Shown: positions 55,501-63,126 of the stretch, one piece after another | Layout of the letters: every line of letters begins with the position of its first letter | How positions within the stretch are numbered: the first letter of the stretch is position 1 | Assembly: GCA_030323885.1 (NCBI GenBank) | Contig: CM059194.1 | Location: 28,058,363 to 28,122,362 of the forward strand | Origin: Branchipolynoe longqiensis | Taxonomy: Eukaryota > Annelida > Polychaeta > Phyllodocida > Polynoidae | Direction of reading: 5' to 3' | Length of the DNA stretch: 64,000 nucleotides | Translations under genes and position numbers: made by a program | Notes under the pieces: generated by a model | Databases searched by the model: none | What the model was told of the DNA's origin: nothing | What the model saw: the letters and a program-made list of their open reading frames with translations, nothing else

Positions 55501-58222
55501 TCATTTTTTAAACTACCATATTCATCTTTCCATACCTGGTTTCTATTTATTGGCCAATTTTCATGAAGATTGGGTGACCCTTGCATGGTGGTTTTCCCAT
55601 TCTTTAACTACAATGTGACTGTCAACTTCAAGTCTGCAAAGTTATGGTGGTATCATGTAATGTAGCACTGTCAGCGTAGTTATCTGTGCAACCCAGTTAA
55701 ACAAATAGTCTTAGTAATTACAAATTAATAAAAGCTTTAAAAGGGTTAAAATATATTTTTTTAATATATATATATATATTAAGAAAGTTATGCAACTTTG
55801 AATTTAAGAAAAGATTGGCAGCCAAGGTGAGCGACTTTGTTGACATTGCCTACTGAAATGCATCTGATCATCACTCAATCTTCATGAAAATTGACCAATA
55901 AATAGAAAAAAGGTATGCAAAAATGAATATTATAGTTTCAAAAGTGAATATCTTCAAATTTTACTCCTTTAAGTAGTAGTTCATACACATCGGCACACAG
56001 CAGTGCCGTATGGCAATTTCCAATACCCGACGCGTAGTCAGCCTCGTTCTGATGCCGAATTAGGTTACGCGTGAATGGGTCAAGTAGAAGCAAAGTTATG
56101 GTGTATAATGTACCCCAAAAATGGGTTATTTACCTCACAGTAAGTACATAGGGTTATAGGGGCAGGAATTTTGACCGGGGTAGCACTGAGCAGCCATGTG
56201 AGGGATTTCTTTCAATGAAGACTATATAGGTCTGGTTGTTGGAGTTTTACATCCTGGCAACATGTAATCTCATATCAGGATGGGTACTGACTTGTGACAG
56301 TGTGCACTCATGATGACTTTATAGTGCTGCCCCACTGGGAAACCAGGCACCATGACATGATATTGCCACTCAGTCACATTACCCGGCACTGAGTCCTTGC
56401 CCTATTCTAATACCTGGCTAGGACTAGAATTTAGTAGGAAGCGACAAGTATCAAGTTTTAAGTCATTGGTTTGACTCGACCAGGGTTTGAACCCCACAAT
56501 CTACCAAAAAGGAAGACAGACACTCAACTCATTCGACCATACTGTCTGGTCCTGAAGACTAAATAAACCAAGTATGGATGGTCTGCGTCACAGCGGCCGC
56601 AGATGAGAGGAGCCGAGGTGTGAATGCCAAGTGGTATGAGCAGAGGTGAGAGTGTCAGCACTATAAGTAAATTGCTTGGCATATACACAGATAACATGTT
56701 TAAGAACCATATTATATTAATTTTATATGTGAGATTTACCGATTAGTGGCGAGGAGCTCAAAAAGTTGGGTGATTTTTTAGTTTTTTTCTCAGCTGAACT
56801 GTCACATATTTTTTCATGGAAAATGAGCTACCAGAATGTTGATATCCTAAACATTTGAATTACCATTCAACATTTGTACTGTTCATACATAAAACATGAG
56901 AAAAACAATGCTTTATAAGGGGTGTTTGCAGGCCGTGACACTCCATGTGATCAACTTTTTCCTATGGAGCGAGGTGTGAGGACCCATACACACGGATTTG
57001 CAAGTCTCTACCATTGGCATTCTCGATGTCGGACATCCGGGCACTTTTGGGGTTCACGGCGTGCGAAGGGTAAAACAAATGCTACTCCCATAGAAACAAC
57101 ATTAGAACTACCCTATCTATCACAGTGATTTCTGCTTTTTGGTGCTTTGAAAGCAAATTTCTCTTGTTTCTATTAAATAGTTCAGATCTTTCTCTATAAT
57201 TTCATGTTCAGCTTTTTTTTTATCAGCCAATTGGAAGTTCTTGAATTTATTTGGCGAAAATAGTTTTTGAGGCCATGATCTGGTAAGGCTAACACTGGCA
57301 CTGACACTCAGAATATCCCAACTTTCACTATTATCTCTGTTTTTAATACTTTCAGAGAAAATTGCTCTTAGGTTAAATTAAATACCTCAGATCTTCCTCT
57401 TCAATCGCGCATTGAGATATTTTTAATCGATTCGATGAAAGTTTTAAAATTTATTTTACAAAAATAAATGCTCCCCATAGACATAGCATTGCCGCAGCAC
57501 ACATCACGGCGGTATTTTACCCTTCGCGGGCTAGTTTCCGGGGTTGTGACGTCATGCCGACATCGAGAATTGCATTAGATAATACAATCTGAAAATAACA
57601 AACTTTCAACTTCACATATCTCACCCAACTTTTGGAATATTTTAACAATTCTAAAAGCATATTTATGATATTGCTTTTGAATCATAGGAGCTTCCAGTGA
57701 ACTTATATTTGGAATGTTTGGACCCTATTGAAAATTTAAGTGTATCTAGTAATCTACTATCTATAATCTAATAATGGGTAGTACCACCGTGGCGACAGTC
57801 AGCTGCACGTGGAATGTGAATTTGTTTAATATATTATTATAGGAATAAAAATATATAACACAAATTAGATACCCACAAACAATCACCTAGAGATACTGTC
57901 GCACAAATGTATAGTAGTCTTGACAACACCAGTCATGCTGTTAGTTGAGGCGGTGTCACGGTCAGCGCAATTTCATGACGCCGTCATCAGTTTCAAAGGG
58001 TTTGTTAACTTTGTAGTCGAACCGGCTTACGCTAAACAACCAAAACATATGGACTCCATTTGACCCTCAGACCCAAATACCTACCGCTTTTAGTCGTTCC
58101 ACTAGCTCTTTCTTGTTTCCACTCTTCGAAAGTGCTCTTTTATCGAGTTCTTTTTTCAGATCAGTGACCCGCAGGTCATAAATTAACTTGCCATTTATAT
58201 CTAAAACCTCGTCGTCAGCCAT
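32233..58222 (-). CDS. ACIN1: Acinus (apoptotic chromatin condensation inducer), 17 coding exons
   Basis: Scaffold of the ASAP complex (with RNPS1 and SAP18), linked to the exon junction complex, splicing control and apoptotic chromatin condensation; nuclear. Exons from 5' to 3': 58222-58085, 52866-52806, 50556-50540, 49726-49627, 48374-48288, 46551-45837, 45506-45335, 44942-44868, 40752-40710, 38078-37972, 37440-37288, 36802-36661, 36060-35822, 35617-35510, 34371-34044, 33167-33061, 32400-32233. Every border is GT-AG and all phases match; the total is 2760 nt, 919 residues. Domains: SAP (about 13-46), RS/SP-rich (about 150-430), RRRRWG and [11 protein letters not shown] block (about 485-512), RRM (about 640-719), Arg/Glu-rich linker, RSB motif (838-864) and a charged C-terminal coil. 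It is shorter than human Acinus. The start has good context (AAAGATGG). The C-terminus ends VWAVS with no Arg/Gly tail, so a further alternative last exon is possible. Confidence 0.93.
32463..33010. mobile_element. SINE family A cluster in Acinus intron 16
   Basis: About 32463-32758 is a minus-strand copy. The linker GGCACAATCATATGAGACAAA...CATTGAAAAC follows, then a plus-strand head (about 32812-32900, GATGGCCGAATCAG, GTGGGTTCCAAACCC), then a second minus-strand head (about 32925-33010). The first two repeat the head-to-head pair at 28340-28905. A (TTA)n tract at 32600-32622 lies inside. Confidence 0.72.
33061..33167 (-). CDS. ACIN1: Acinus exon 16 (RSB motif)
   Basis: 107 bp, residues 829-864. 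[20 protein letters not shown] and LPLTEEQ (838-864) are the RNPS1-SAP18-binding motif that defines Acinus and nucleates ASAP assembly. Acceptor TTTTAG, donor GTGCCT. Confidence 0.97.
33240..33515. repeat. Minisatellite, unit about 47-48 bp
   Basis: Five or so units with CAGTC(C/A)TATGTCAGC(C/A)TATC and CTAATTAAACAGCCTCGTGTACACAG. Two further units lie at 33946-34015 after other repeats. Located in Acinus intron 15. Confidence 0.85.
33600..33790. repeat. Short tandem repeat, unit about 55-58 bp
   Basis: Units contain AGTAGTATA(T/C)GCTGATAGTGCTGCGG and TTTGTAGCATTTAC. About three copies, diverged. Confidence 0.65.
33880..34015. repeat. SINE tail plus displaced minisatellite units
   Basis: TTTGTTTGTTGGCGTTTTAC...CTTGTGACAGTGCG (family A tail, minus strand, about 33886-33945) is followed directly by two units of the 47-bp minisatellite, close to the exon 15 donor at 34043. 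Confidence 0.65.
34044..34371 (-). CDS. ACIN1: Acinus exon 15 (Arg/Glu-rich linker)
   Basis: 328 bp, residues 720-828. Begins VDYHKSGDV, so DEVD spans the splice junction. Later [20 protein letters not shown] and a Lys/Arg/Glu run. GC-rich. Donor GTAACT is not a consensus donor beyond GT. Confidence 0.93.
34485..34545. repeat. (GACA)n microsatellite
   Basis: AGACAGAAAGACAGAC followed by about ten GACA units, in intron 14 near the exon 15 acceptor. Confidence 0.9.
34550..35500. other. Acinus intron 14 remainder
   Basis: AT-rich, no gene. TCTCTGACAAATTTCATTTTCCCCTGACAAAT at about 34922-34953 is echoed at about 35300-35395 by several CCCTGACAA...ATTTTCC blocks, a degenerate local repeat. TTCTATCGATAGCCTGTATAACCAATGGCGATTCAGCG at about 34786 also occurs at about 33811. 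Confidence 0.45.
35510..35617 (-). CDS. ACIN1: Acinus exon 14 (RRM, second part)
   Basis: 108 bp, residues 684-719. [16 protein letters not shown] and [12 protein letters not shown] finish the RRM. The last two codons are D718-E719, the first half of a DEVD site completed by exon 15. Confidence 0.95.
35822..36060 (-). CDS. ACIN1: Acinus exon 13 (RRM, first part)
   Basis: 239 bp, residues 604-683. [40 protein letters not shown] and AYAT form the first part of the Acinus RRM. Acceptor GATTTAG, donor GTGAGT. Confidence 0.96.
36661..36802 (-). CDS. ACIN1: Acinus exon 12
   Basis: 142 bp, residues 557-603, Pro/Val/Glu-rich ([17 protein letters not shown]), the linker before the RRM. Acceptor TTTTACAG, donor GTAAGTAG, ends in phase 1. 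Confidence 0.9.
36830..37205 (-). mobile_element. SINE family A, with an extra tail fragment
   Basis: A full copy at about 36868-37200: tail TTTGTTGTTTTACGTCCTAG, body GTGCTGCTCCACTGGAAGACC, head with B box GGGAATCGAACTCCC. A separate tail piece TTGGTTGTTTTTACGTCCTGG precedes it at about 36837-36862. In Acinus intron 11. Confidence 0.8.
37288..37440 (-). CDS. ACIN1: Acinus exon 11
   Basis: 153 bp, residues 506-556. GLIPEIKP at the start and [12 protein letters not shown] at the end are conserved anchor points, with a Glu-rich run between. GC-rich compared with its introns. Symmetric phase 0. Confidence 0.92.
37490..37575. mobile_element. pogo/Tigger-like MITE, left half
   Basis: TACAGTAAAACCTCTCTAACCG with the family interior GGTCCCAAACGATC, then unrelated sequence. 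Truncated at the right. In Acinus intron 10. Confidence 0.75.
37972..38078 (-). CDS. ACIN1: Acinus exon 10 (RRRRWG block)
   Basis: 107 bp, residues 470-505. [20 protein letters not shown] and TDSLK match the conserved block upstream of the RRM in vertebrate Acinus. Acceptor CTTGGCAG, donor GTACAC. Confidence 0.93.
38281..38350. mobile_element. Short TTAA MITE fragment (70 bp)
   Basis: TTAATGAGTGCGCAAGTATC to ATCATACTATGCAGCTTTAA, with TTAA at each border. Corresponds to the same end-derived short form as the insert in Gypsy integrase. Confidence 0.7.
38351..39356. other. Acinus intron 9, AT-rich part
   Basis: No gene, repeat or RNA recognised. Composition strongly AT. Confidence 0.4.
39357..39722 (-). 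mobile_element. SINE family A in Acinus intron 9
   Basis: Tail TTGGTCGGGTGATTGTTGG (diverged), body TATAGTGATGCCCCACTGGG, head with reversed B box GGTTCGAACCC and GGGAGACGGATGCTCAACTC. Near full length. Confidence 0.82.
39723..40709. other. Acinus intron 9, part adjacent to exon 9
   Basis: No gene seen. About 40060-40110 (GAAATTGCAGAGATCTTTCATCCC) resembles short segments at 33775 and 41870, a low-copy dispersed repeat. Confidence 0.35.
40710..40752 (-). CDS. ACIN1: Acinus exon 9
   Basis: 43 bp, residues 456-469 ([14 protein letters not shown]). Acceptor TTTTACAG, donor GTAAGG, ends in phase 1. Confidence 0.85.
41491..41598 (+). pseudogene. 5S rRNA-like pseudogene or 5S-derived SINE head
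   Basis: The segment follows the 5S rRNA plan: GACACGGCCAATATCACG, ACACCGGTTCTCATCTAATC, AACGTTAAGC (A-box region), TACTTGGATGGGTGACCACC (C-box region) and CGTAGAC at the end. Compared with a normal 5S gene it has a deletion of about a dozen bases before TACTTGG and several substitutions, so it is not functional. It may be the head of a 5S-derived SINE, since the following ATTCTGATGCC(A/G)AAT(C/T)AGG is echoed near 56050. Confidence 0.75.
42304..42465 (+). mobile_element. SINE family A fragment in Acinus intron 8
   Basis: Body and tail only: GGTTGGCTCAGTCCGAGGAT, CAGTGAAGCAGCACTATAAA and GATGACCTTAGATGTTGCTC. The tRNA-like head is missing. Confidence 0.68.
42625..43520. repeat. Minisatellite, 28-bp unit in two alternating variants
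   Basis: About 30 units of GTCATGACAATCACTG followed by either AAGATGGTTGGT or CACATTGTTCAT. The two versions roughly alternate, giving a 56-bp higher order. In Acinus intron 8. Open frames here are chance. Confidence 0.9.
43521..44867. other. Acinus intron 8, part adjacent to exon 8
   Basis: No gene or known repeat recognised. Short open frames near 44084-44456 lack domain support. Confidence 0.4.
44868..44942 (-). CDS. ACIN1: Acinus exon 8
   Basis: 75 bp, phase 0 to 0, residues 431-455 ([20 protein letters not shown]). Acceptor TTCAACAG, donor GTAGGGC. As a symmetric exon it could be skipped without a frame change. Confidence 0.85.
45335..45506 (-). CDS. ACIN1: Acinus exon 7 (RS domain)
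   Basis: 172 bp, residues 373-430, with [20 protein letters not shown] and SASRSRSPE. Donor GTATATT is weak. Ends in phase 0. Confidence 0.9.
45837..46551 (-). CDS. ACIN1: Acinus exon 6, large RS/SP-rich exon
   Basis: 715 bp, residues 135-372. Starts with [17 protein letters not shown], then many SP and RS dipeptides ([20 protein letters not shown]). This is the low-complexity, phosphorylatable segment typical of SR-related splicing proteins. Donor GTGTGT, phase 2. Confidence 0.9.
46552..47300. other. Acinus intron 5, left part
   Basis: No gene. A C homopolymer at about 46690-46702. A repeated AAGAACATTTGAGGATACTC-type phrase near 47105-47150 is low complexity. Confidence 0.35.
47306..47587 (+). 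pseudogene. Possible LINE reverse-transcriptase tail remnant
   Basis: An open frame of 93 codons antisense to Acinus includes [15 protein letters not shown] and [20 protein letters not shown] followed by [14 protein letters not shown]. The pattern ...LWNKLP..IRNS....FKK.LK is typical of the last part of LINE ORF2 (Jockey/CR1/L2 type). No RT core is nearby. An isolated fragment; identity is tentative. Confidence 0.4.
47895..48225 (-). mobile_element. SINE family B in Acinus intron 5
   Basis: Near full length, antiparallel to the plus strand: head GGGAGCGGGACATAGCTCAG, middle CAACTGGTTCATCAAAGGC, then GGTTTCCTCCACAAATAAAT and tail GCGTCATTAAATAAAAC. In the same orientation as Acinus. Confidence 0.82.
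48288..48374 (-). CDS. ACIN1: Acinus exon 5
   Basis: Acceptor TTTGCAG, donor GTTAGTT, 87 bp. Residues 106-134: acidic and Ser-rich ([19 protein letters not shown]). Phase 1 to phase 1. Confidence 0.87.
48660..48888 (-). mobile_element. SINE family A fragment in Acinus intron 4
   Basis: Body and head (CACTGAGCAACCAGTCCTTG; AATGCCGAGTGCCTGGC; GGGAGACGGACGCTCAACTC), tail missing. Confidence 0.75.
49141..49478 (-). mobile_element. SINE family A, full length, in Acinus intron 4
   Basis: Tail TTTTTTGTTGTTTTACATCC, body with GTGCTGTCCCACTGGG, reversed B box GGGTTCGAACCC and head GGGAGACGGATGCTTTAACTC. Lies less than 150 bp from exon 4. Confidence 0.85.
49627..49726 (-). CDS. ACIN1: Acinus exon 4
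   Basis: Acceptor ATGCTAG, donor GTCAGT. Residues 73-105, including [20 protein letters not shown], a helical segment like the N-terminal helix after the SAP domain in vertebrate Acinus. Ends in phase 1. Confidence 0.9.
49760..50170. repeat. AT-rich tandem repeat, unit about 60 bp
   Basis: Repeats of (T)GCCTTTTCTGTTGTTTATA and TACATTTCAATTTTATATAA, six to seven diverged units, in Acinus intron 3. Confidence 0.75.
50408..50465 (-). mobile_element. SINE family A tail fragment
   Basis: TTTGTTTGTTGTTTTACGTC...CATATCAGGACGGG only, about 75 bp from microexon 3. 5'-truncated. Confidence 0.75.
50540..50556 (-). CDS. ACIN1: Acinus exon 3, 17-bp microexon
   Basis: Acceptor ATTTCAG, donor GTAAGTTT. 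It encodes (G)APNLS and restores phase 0. It is needed to join exon 2 (phase 1) to exon 4 (phase 0). Skipping it would shift the frame. Confidence 0.8.
50557..51097. other. Acinus intron 2, part next to the microexon
   Basis: No gene. About 50998-51060 (GGGATAAAAGTGGTCGTCGG...GCGGAAAT) belongs to a dispersed repeat also seen at about 33530 and 34445. It continues at 51736 after the TIR element. Confidence 0.4.
51102..51731. mobile_element. TTAA-flanked TIR element built of CATACGC motifs (630 bp)
   Basis: TTAA at 51098-51101 and 51732-51735. The ends are GGCCCTGTCACATTACAGCG and the inverse of GGGGCTGTCACATTACGGCG, continuing as GTATGGCGGG on both. The body is dominated by CATACGCTAC, GCGTATG and TACGCCG in both orientations. 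The palindrome TTTTTGTGCATGCTCAAAAA lies at about 51257-51276. Non-coding. Sits in an older dispersed repeat in Acinus intron 2. Confidence 0.8.
51736..52510. other. Acinus intron 2, middle
   Basis: No gene. The first part continues the dispersed repeat split by the TIR element (GTGAGGGAATCGCAGG). A 20-bp direct repeat AATGCTTGTTTCTCATTGG(T/G) occurs at about 52292 and 52321. Confidence 0.4.
52515..52750 (-). mobile_element. SINE family A fragment in Acinus intron 2
   Basis: Lacks the tail. Has CTCAGTCACATTATCCTGAT, TGCCGAGTGCCAGG and the reversed head with GCACAGGAAGCAAACCAGC. Ends about 55 bp from exon 2. Confidence 0.7.
52806..52866 (-). CDS. ACIN1: Acinus exon 2
   Basis: Acceptor TTTCAG, donor GTGAGTG, 61 bp. 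It encodes [20 protein letters not shown], closing in an acidic run, and ends in phase 1. Confidence 0.88.
53620..54367. mobile_element. TTAA-flanked TIR element, second copy (748 bp)
   Basis: TTAA at 53616-53619 and 54368-54371. Ends TAGATGGGATCACGGTTC and the inverse of TAGACTACTTCACCGTTCC. The left about 140 bp and right about 310 bp match 24166-25107; the middles differ. It provides the empty site for the insertion at 24501. In Acinus intron 1. Confidence 0.8.
54716..54870 (+). mobile_element. SINE family A head fragment
   Basis: GGATGGCCAAATGAGTTAG, the B box GTGGGTTCGAATCC and AGTCAAACCAATGACTTAAA are clear. It stops after GGATAGGACAAGGA. One of the few copies antisense to Acinus. Confidence 0.8.
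54946..57735. mobile_element. Foldback-like element with nested inverted repeats
   Basis: An outer pair of about 115 bp (55108-55222 and 57600-57720 inverted) shares GGTCCAAACATTC, ATATGCTTTTAGAATT and TGAGATATG. An extra direct copy of the left arm lies at 54946-55045. Inner pairs: 55486-55585 with 55862-55975, and 57022-57110 with 57478-57572. The last pair contains TTCTCGATGTCGG and GCGAAGGGTAAAA. A SINE is nested at 56229-56555. No ORF. In Acinus intron 1. Confidence 0.62.
56229..56555 (-). mobile_element. SINE family A in Acinus intron 1
   Basis: Tail TTGTTGGAGTTTTACATCC, body GTGCTGCCCCACTGGG, reversed head with GACCAGGGTTTGAACCCC. Nearly full, with small deletions. Confidence 0.8.
57736..58084. 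other. Acinus intron 1, part next to exon 1
   Basis: No repeat or gene recognised. Holds the donor GTAGGTATTT of exon 1 at its right end. Confidence 0.5.
58085..58222 (-). CDS. ACIN1: Acinus exon 1 (SAP domain)
   Basis: Residues 1-46. It carries the SAP DNA-binding fold: [19 protein letters not shown] and KKELVERLK. The exon ends in phase 0 at donor GTAGGTATTT. An alternative donor four bases downstream would put a stop in exon 2, so it is rejected. Confidence 0.95.
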
Positions 58223-58650
58223 CTTTGAAGGTTCGAGACACTCTCTAATTAGTTCAGCAAGTATATATCCATTTGACGGAAAAACATTAGAGGCTGCTAA
58301 AGAAATAGTCCCTTTTTGTCGTTACTAATACTGCGACAATGGAAGATATCGTCTCGTGAATTTATCTGTGAAATGATAATAGTGTTACATAACAATCATG
58401 TTCTTAATAAATGCGCATTTATATGTAGATATTCAAGATATTTACGCATCATCTCTGAGTCGCAACGACAAAATTGTTAGCGCAGCCATTACTTCATTTT
58501 TTGCACAAAACTCAGTCGATATTACAATCTTTCTTTGGCTCTGATCTCTCTTGTGTTTCGTTAATAGATTCATGTGTAGTCCTTTTGGAAAGGTTAAATT
58601 TCAAAATGTTCAGTGTCATTTTATATCTTTTTTGTTTGTTTTAAATTAAA
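58223..58650 (-). promoter_or_regulatory. 5' flank of Acinus
   Basis: The 5' UTR and core promoter must lie here or a short way upstream. The start codon has a good context (AAAGATGG). No convincing TATA box is placed at a fixed distance. No further claim is possible from sequence alone. Confidence 0.45.
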
Positions 58651-60195
58651 GCAGATCAGGCAGGGATAGCTGCTGAAAGTGTACACAGAAATGAAAGTAG
58701 TGCGATTTGCTCTGCTTGGGTGCTGGAACTAGCATTGACAGAAACGGTGAAGGGAGGTATGGATGCGACGTCACCATGATATAGCGCTCGCTCACGCTCA
58801 CGACCCCTGGCATCTAAGCTAATCAGATATAAGCTTTCAAGGGCTTCGGGGGTGGTCATGCTAAGCCAATCAGAGGGCCTGTTTCATATGTAAAACATTT
58901 CAAAATGGCTACTGACACATTTGAGATCAATTAAAGGACTTAGAAGCATCTTACAATATATTCCAGTTACACAATGGGAGGGAGTTGGTATATATATATG
59001 GATTATGTGTCTATTTTAATTTCTAAAGCATTTATTATCATATGAAATGGCAATCCTTAGCTGGCTTGTCACACTGAGTGATAATATGGTATTTTGCCAT
59101 TGACTTTGCACTGGTTATCCCCCCCCCCCCCACCTTCCCCCACCCCACTCCACCCTGTACACTGCTATGGTCAGGACTGTAAGTAATCTATTTGACATGA
59201 TCCCCACCCCACCCCTTTTATCTACAATGAGACTTGGGAAAAACAAGCATGTCATTTGCAGTTTTTATTTGGAATAAATATTCACAAACTGCACAGTATT
59301 TAAATTTTTTATTGTATGCAATCAGTACTACTTAAAAATAGTATAAAATGGTGGACCATTATCAGGTCTTCAAAATGTCAGCATTCTTCTTGAGATGTTT
59401 GAAGAGATTAGCCACCATTCACAAATTAAAGCCATTGAGTCTCATTTTGATAACAAATGGCTAGAATTTACAAGTAGTTGCTTCTCTATGTCTTAGCTTA
59501 TCCAGGTTCATACAAATCTGTAGAATACAAACATAAAGGACAGTGGTGGGTGTGCCATTTACAGGAATTGTTGATTACAATCAATGTATCCTACAAATAA
59601 CCCCATAATAATTCATAACAAAAGACTGGACTGGGAGTAAATTTATAATTTATTTACATCTTCAAGATTATTCGTAGCAGTATAGGTTCGTACAATCATT
59701 CATTTGTAAGTATACATAAGTATTATACCACATGTCAGTTTTAGTCATATCTATAAGAACACACAGGCTATGTTATTAAAACACACACTCAAAATTCCGG
59801 GTTCGATTCAACCGAATACCTCTAACACTCAGCCCGAGTAGCCATATCATAAGTACAAGAGGGAGGGAGGGTGGGGAAAACCGCCTTCCACGTGTTTACT
59901 GTATGAGTGCCAGGACAAAGTGAGTTGTAGATCCTAGGTTTTCCACCTCTATATTTACTATGGGTTTCCTTGGAGATTGTTTTTGACATTTGATATGATT
60001 GCTTGGAGACATGAATGTATCCTCACTACTGGACCTAGCAACCCAGATGCAAAATCCCTGGATCACAGATTGAGTTGAATGGTTATGGCAACGCATTCAA
60101 GTTTTGTTTACATCACTTTGGCAACACCAGTTTTGAATAGTCAGAAACCTTCTATGTTGTGGGTTCAGTCATTCCAGCAGAGTTCTTTGGCATTT
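58651..60195. other. Intergenic, upstream of Acinus
   Basis: No gene recognised. A C-rich tract lies at 59119-59155. Short open frames lack support. Confidence 0.4.
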
Positions 60196-60199
60196 TTAA

Positions 60200-60800
60200 T
60201 AAAGAACAATAGATAGGAATTAAATCTTAGTTTATAAATTACTGATGATTTATATAACATACATAGATATATCTGGGATTTCTAAATCTTTGAGATTGTC
60301 CATTAATAGTTGGAGATCAATTTGAATTTTATATAAGTTCATGTTTATAAATTTCAGTAGATACATATCAGCAAGGTATTTGATTTCTTTTAGAAACTAT
60401 GAGACCATTATCTCTAGAATATGAGTTAACCCAGTTTATCTATTATATTGCTTTAGAAGCTCAATCTAATTAGTAGATAGAACTTAATCTAAGTTTGAAC
60501 CCATTTGTCAGTTTACAAAGAACAATAGATAGGAATAAAATCCTAGTCTATAATTTACTGATGATTTATATAACATGCATAGATAGAACTGGGACTTCTA
60601 ATTCTTTGAGAATGTCCACTAGCAGTTGGAGATCAACTTGAATTAAAATAATTTCATACTTATGACATTTTTATATTTTTTCTCTTATATTTGTTATGCT
60701 ATCAGAACAGTATCTCCAGAATATGAGTTTATCCAGTTATCTATTTAGATTACTTGTAAGCCCAATCCAGTTAGTAGATATAAGTCACTCTATGTAATAG
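60200..60800. repeat. Tandem duplication, unit about 300 bp
   Basis: 60203-60490 and 60513-60790 are diverged direct copies. Both carry AACAATAGATAGGAAT(T)AAAATC, ACTGATGATTTATATAACAT, GTTGGAGATCAA and AGAATATGAGTT. No ORF. Confidence 0.75.
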
Positions 60801-61203
60801 AATTACTTGGTTAATAAGGAGCCAAAGTGAGTTTTAACTGGGTTCTCTAAATTTTAGTTTTAATAACTTTTGTTTTGATAATTTCTTTGCCTGTCAGCAT
60901 AGTCTACAGAATAATGAGATCTATGCTGTGAGTTAAACCAGTTCTTCAATTTAATTTTTTTTTCTGTTTTTGCAACCAAGTAATTCAGTAGATGTGAGGT
61001 GACCAAATGTTATGAATTACTCATGTTATTACATAACATGCACAATATATGAAAGATTCCAATGGACAAGCAACAGGTATGTTCACTAACATTTTATTTA
61101 TATATATATATTCATTAGACAGATATTCTAATGATCCTACTCTCTTTCTTTCTCTATCTCTCTCACTCGCTCTTCTGTTTCTTCTTCTTTTCTTCTTCCT
61201 TCT

Positions 61204-61620
61204 GTTCAAACTGATGTTGCTAATTCCAGCACTTTCAAGTGTGGCAAATGTAAAATCATTTTTTTTTCTCACATGGGGGAATTATTGAGTCATATAAATT
61301 TGATGTTCTCTATGTTCAGAAATTTTGGAGAATAGTAGAATTCTTAATAGACATGCGATTCCATCATCAAAATTATATTTCTACTCCCAAAGCATCTTCT
61401 TTTTTTCACTTTTCAGGAGAGATGATAATGATGAAGATGATGATGAAACTAGTAAAATAAAGAAACTTTCAAGGAATAAAAATAATATTACTTGTACAGA
61501 CTGTGGTAAACGTTTTGCTTCATGAAGGCATTTGATTTCCCATAGAGGTTGTCATGCTTCAGGAGTCGCAACTATGCATCAAGAACCATGGGTTACAGTT
61601 TTTAATATACTCCCAGCTTG
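61204..61620 (+). pseudogene. C2H2 zinc-finger segment, degraded copy
   Basis: A diverged duplicate of 63060-63720. Traces: TTTCAAGTGTGGCAAATGTA (first finger, frameshifted), an acidic run (DDNDEDDDET), then ITCTDCGKRFAS followed at once by TGA, with RHLISHRGCHASG continuing after it. A block equal to 63069-63236 is missing, including the intron-like and basic part. Not functional. Confidence 0.7.
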
Positions 61621-61849
61621 GGGTGAGGAAGGGAGACAAATATTCCATTGCAGATGCTTTATATGGAAAATAGCAATACTATTCTAACTCCTCACAACAT
61701 GGGAAGTGTTCGAGGAATCTATCATTTGAAGGTTTGTTGTAAGAAATATATATCTCATCTAACCGCCAGTAGACTACCGCCTATGTATTTCCATCCAGCG
61801 GGATTTGATAGCATTTTCAATACATCCTGTATCTCACTCAGATAAATCT

Positions 61850-62680
61850 TCATCTTAGAAAGCAATAGATTTAAATCTTCTTCAATGATGCATTTGGATT
61901 ATAGATAACCAGGAATGTTTGAAGATATGCTAACACAAATTGGTTTCTGCTGTGTACAACACCTTAAATTTCTGTGCTCATTCACATTTGCATCATCATC
62001 AAGATCATTATCATCATCAGAAACTTGGTCTTCATATACTTCTCTTTCCCGTTGAAGATGGGTTCCAGGAAGTAGACATTCAAAATCATAGACTGCAAAC
62101 CAAGGAAAGTGCTGTAAATTTGATTCGCAAGCTATATTTAAATTATCTCGCAAGTCATCAAAGATACTTTTGTTTAAAGAAGAATACTCCACTCCCTGAT
62201 ATATATAGATTGAAACTTGTTTGAGCATATATACTTTCTCAACAAAAAGAACAAAAAGTTTATCACACTTCCTTTGTATCACTTTTCTAGCAATAATATT
62301 AAAGCATACTCCAAATTTGGAACTTTTATCTTAATTCTATTTCCTTTGGCCACAAATTATGTAACTCTGAACTTTTTGGGTCCACAGTGTACTGGCGGAA
62401 AATTGATTCTGTGCTTTTGCGTTCTGTAAAAGCGATGGTTGAATAAAAAACAAACAATTCTCACCGTGAATATGGCCTATGCTGCCGACACGGCATAAAG
62501 AAACCACCATTCAATCAATCAACCAAATTTGGTATATCTTCTAATCTCACACCTTCAAACTTTTGTTTTCTTACTCTTCTGTGAATTGCAGAATAAAATC
62601 CATTCATCACATAATTTCTGAGAAAGTTGTTGCGTCTTCTGAAAGTTCTTATCTGCGTGAAAAGATAAGGAGTAGAAAAA
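61850..62680. other. Spacer between the zinc-finger copies
   Basis: No gene. GCATAAAGAAACCACCATTC followed by AATCAATCAACC at about 62495-62525 looks like the 3' tail of an unplaced retroposon. Otherwise AT-rich. Confidence 0.4.
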
Positions 62681-62945
62681 AAAATTGATTATCATTGTTA
62701 ATGATTTTCGAAACGGAATGATAGTTATTAACAGAGCGGGGAAAGGTGAAAATTGTTTAATTAAAATAAGTGGTGAAATAACGATATTCACCTGTATCAA
62801 TCGATTTAAAGATTATTCCAAAAGCAAAGTTAATCTTAAATGGAGATTTTCTATTTTGTAAATACAAAATGATTTAATTAATTACTTTGATTCGATATTC
62901 AATAGAATTAAAATGGTTTCAAAAAAATCCCAAATGAATGAATGA

Positions 62946-63020
62946 TTCTCTCTTTCTCTCTCTCTCTCTATCTCTCTCTCTCTTTGTCTCTCTCTCTCTG
63001 TCCTACTCTCTCTCTTTCGA
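62946..63020. repeat. (CT)n microsatellite
   Basis: TCTCTCTTTCTCTCTCTCTC-type tract, followed by GTTTCTTCTTCTTTTCTTC. A shorter equivalent stands at 61140-61200 before the other zinc-finger copy, so it was part of the duplicated unit. Confidence 0.9.
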
Positions 63021-63126
63021 CCGCTCTTCTGTTTCTTCTTCTTTTCTTCTTCCTTGCGTTCAAACTGAGAATAGAAGAAAATAATCAATTACTACTAATT
63101 ACTGTGATATTGTTATTTATTTTCAG

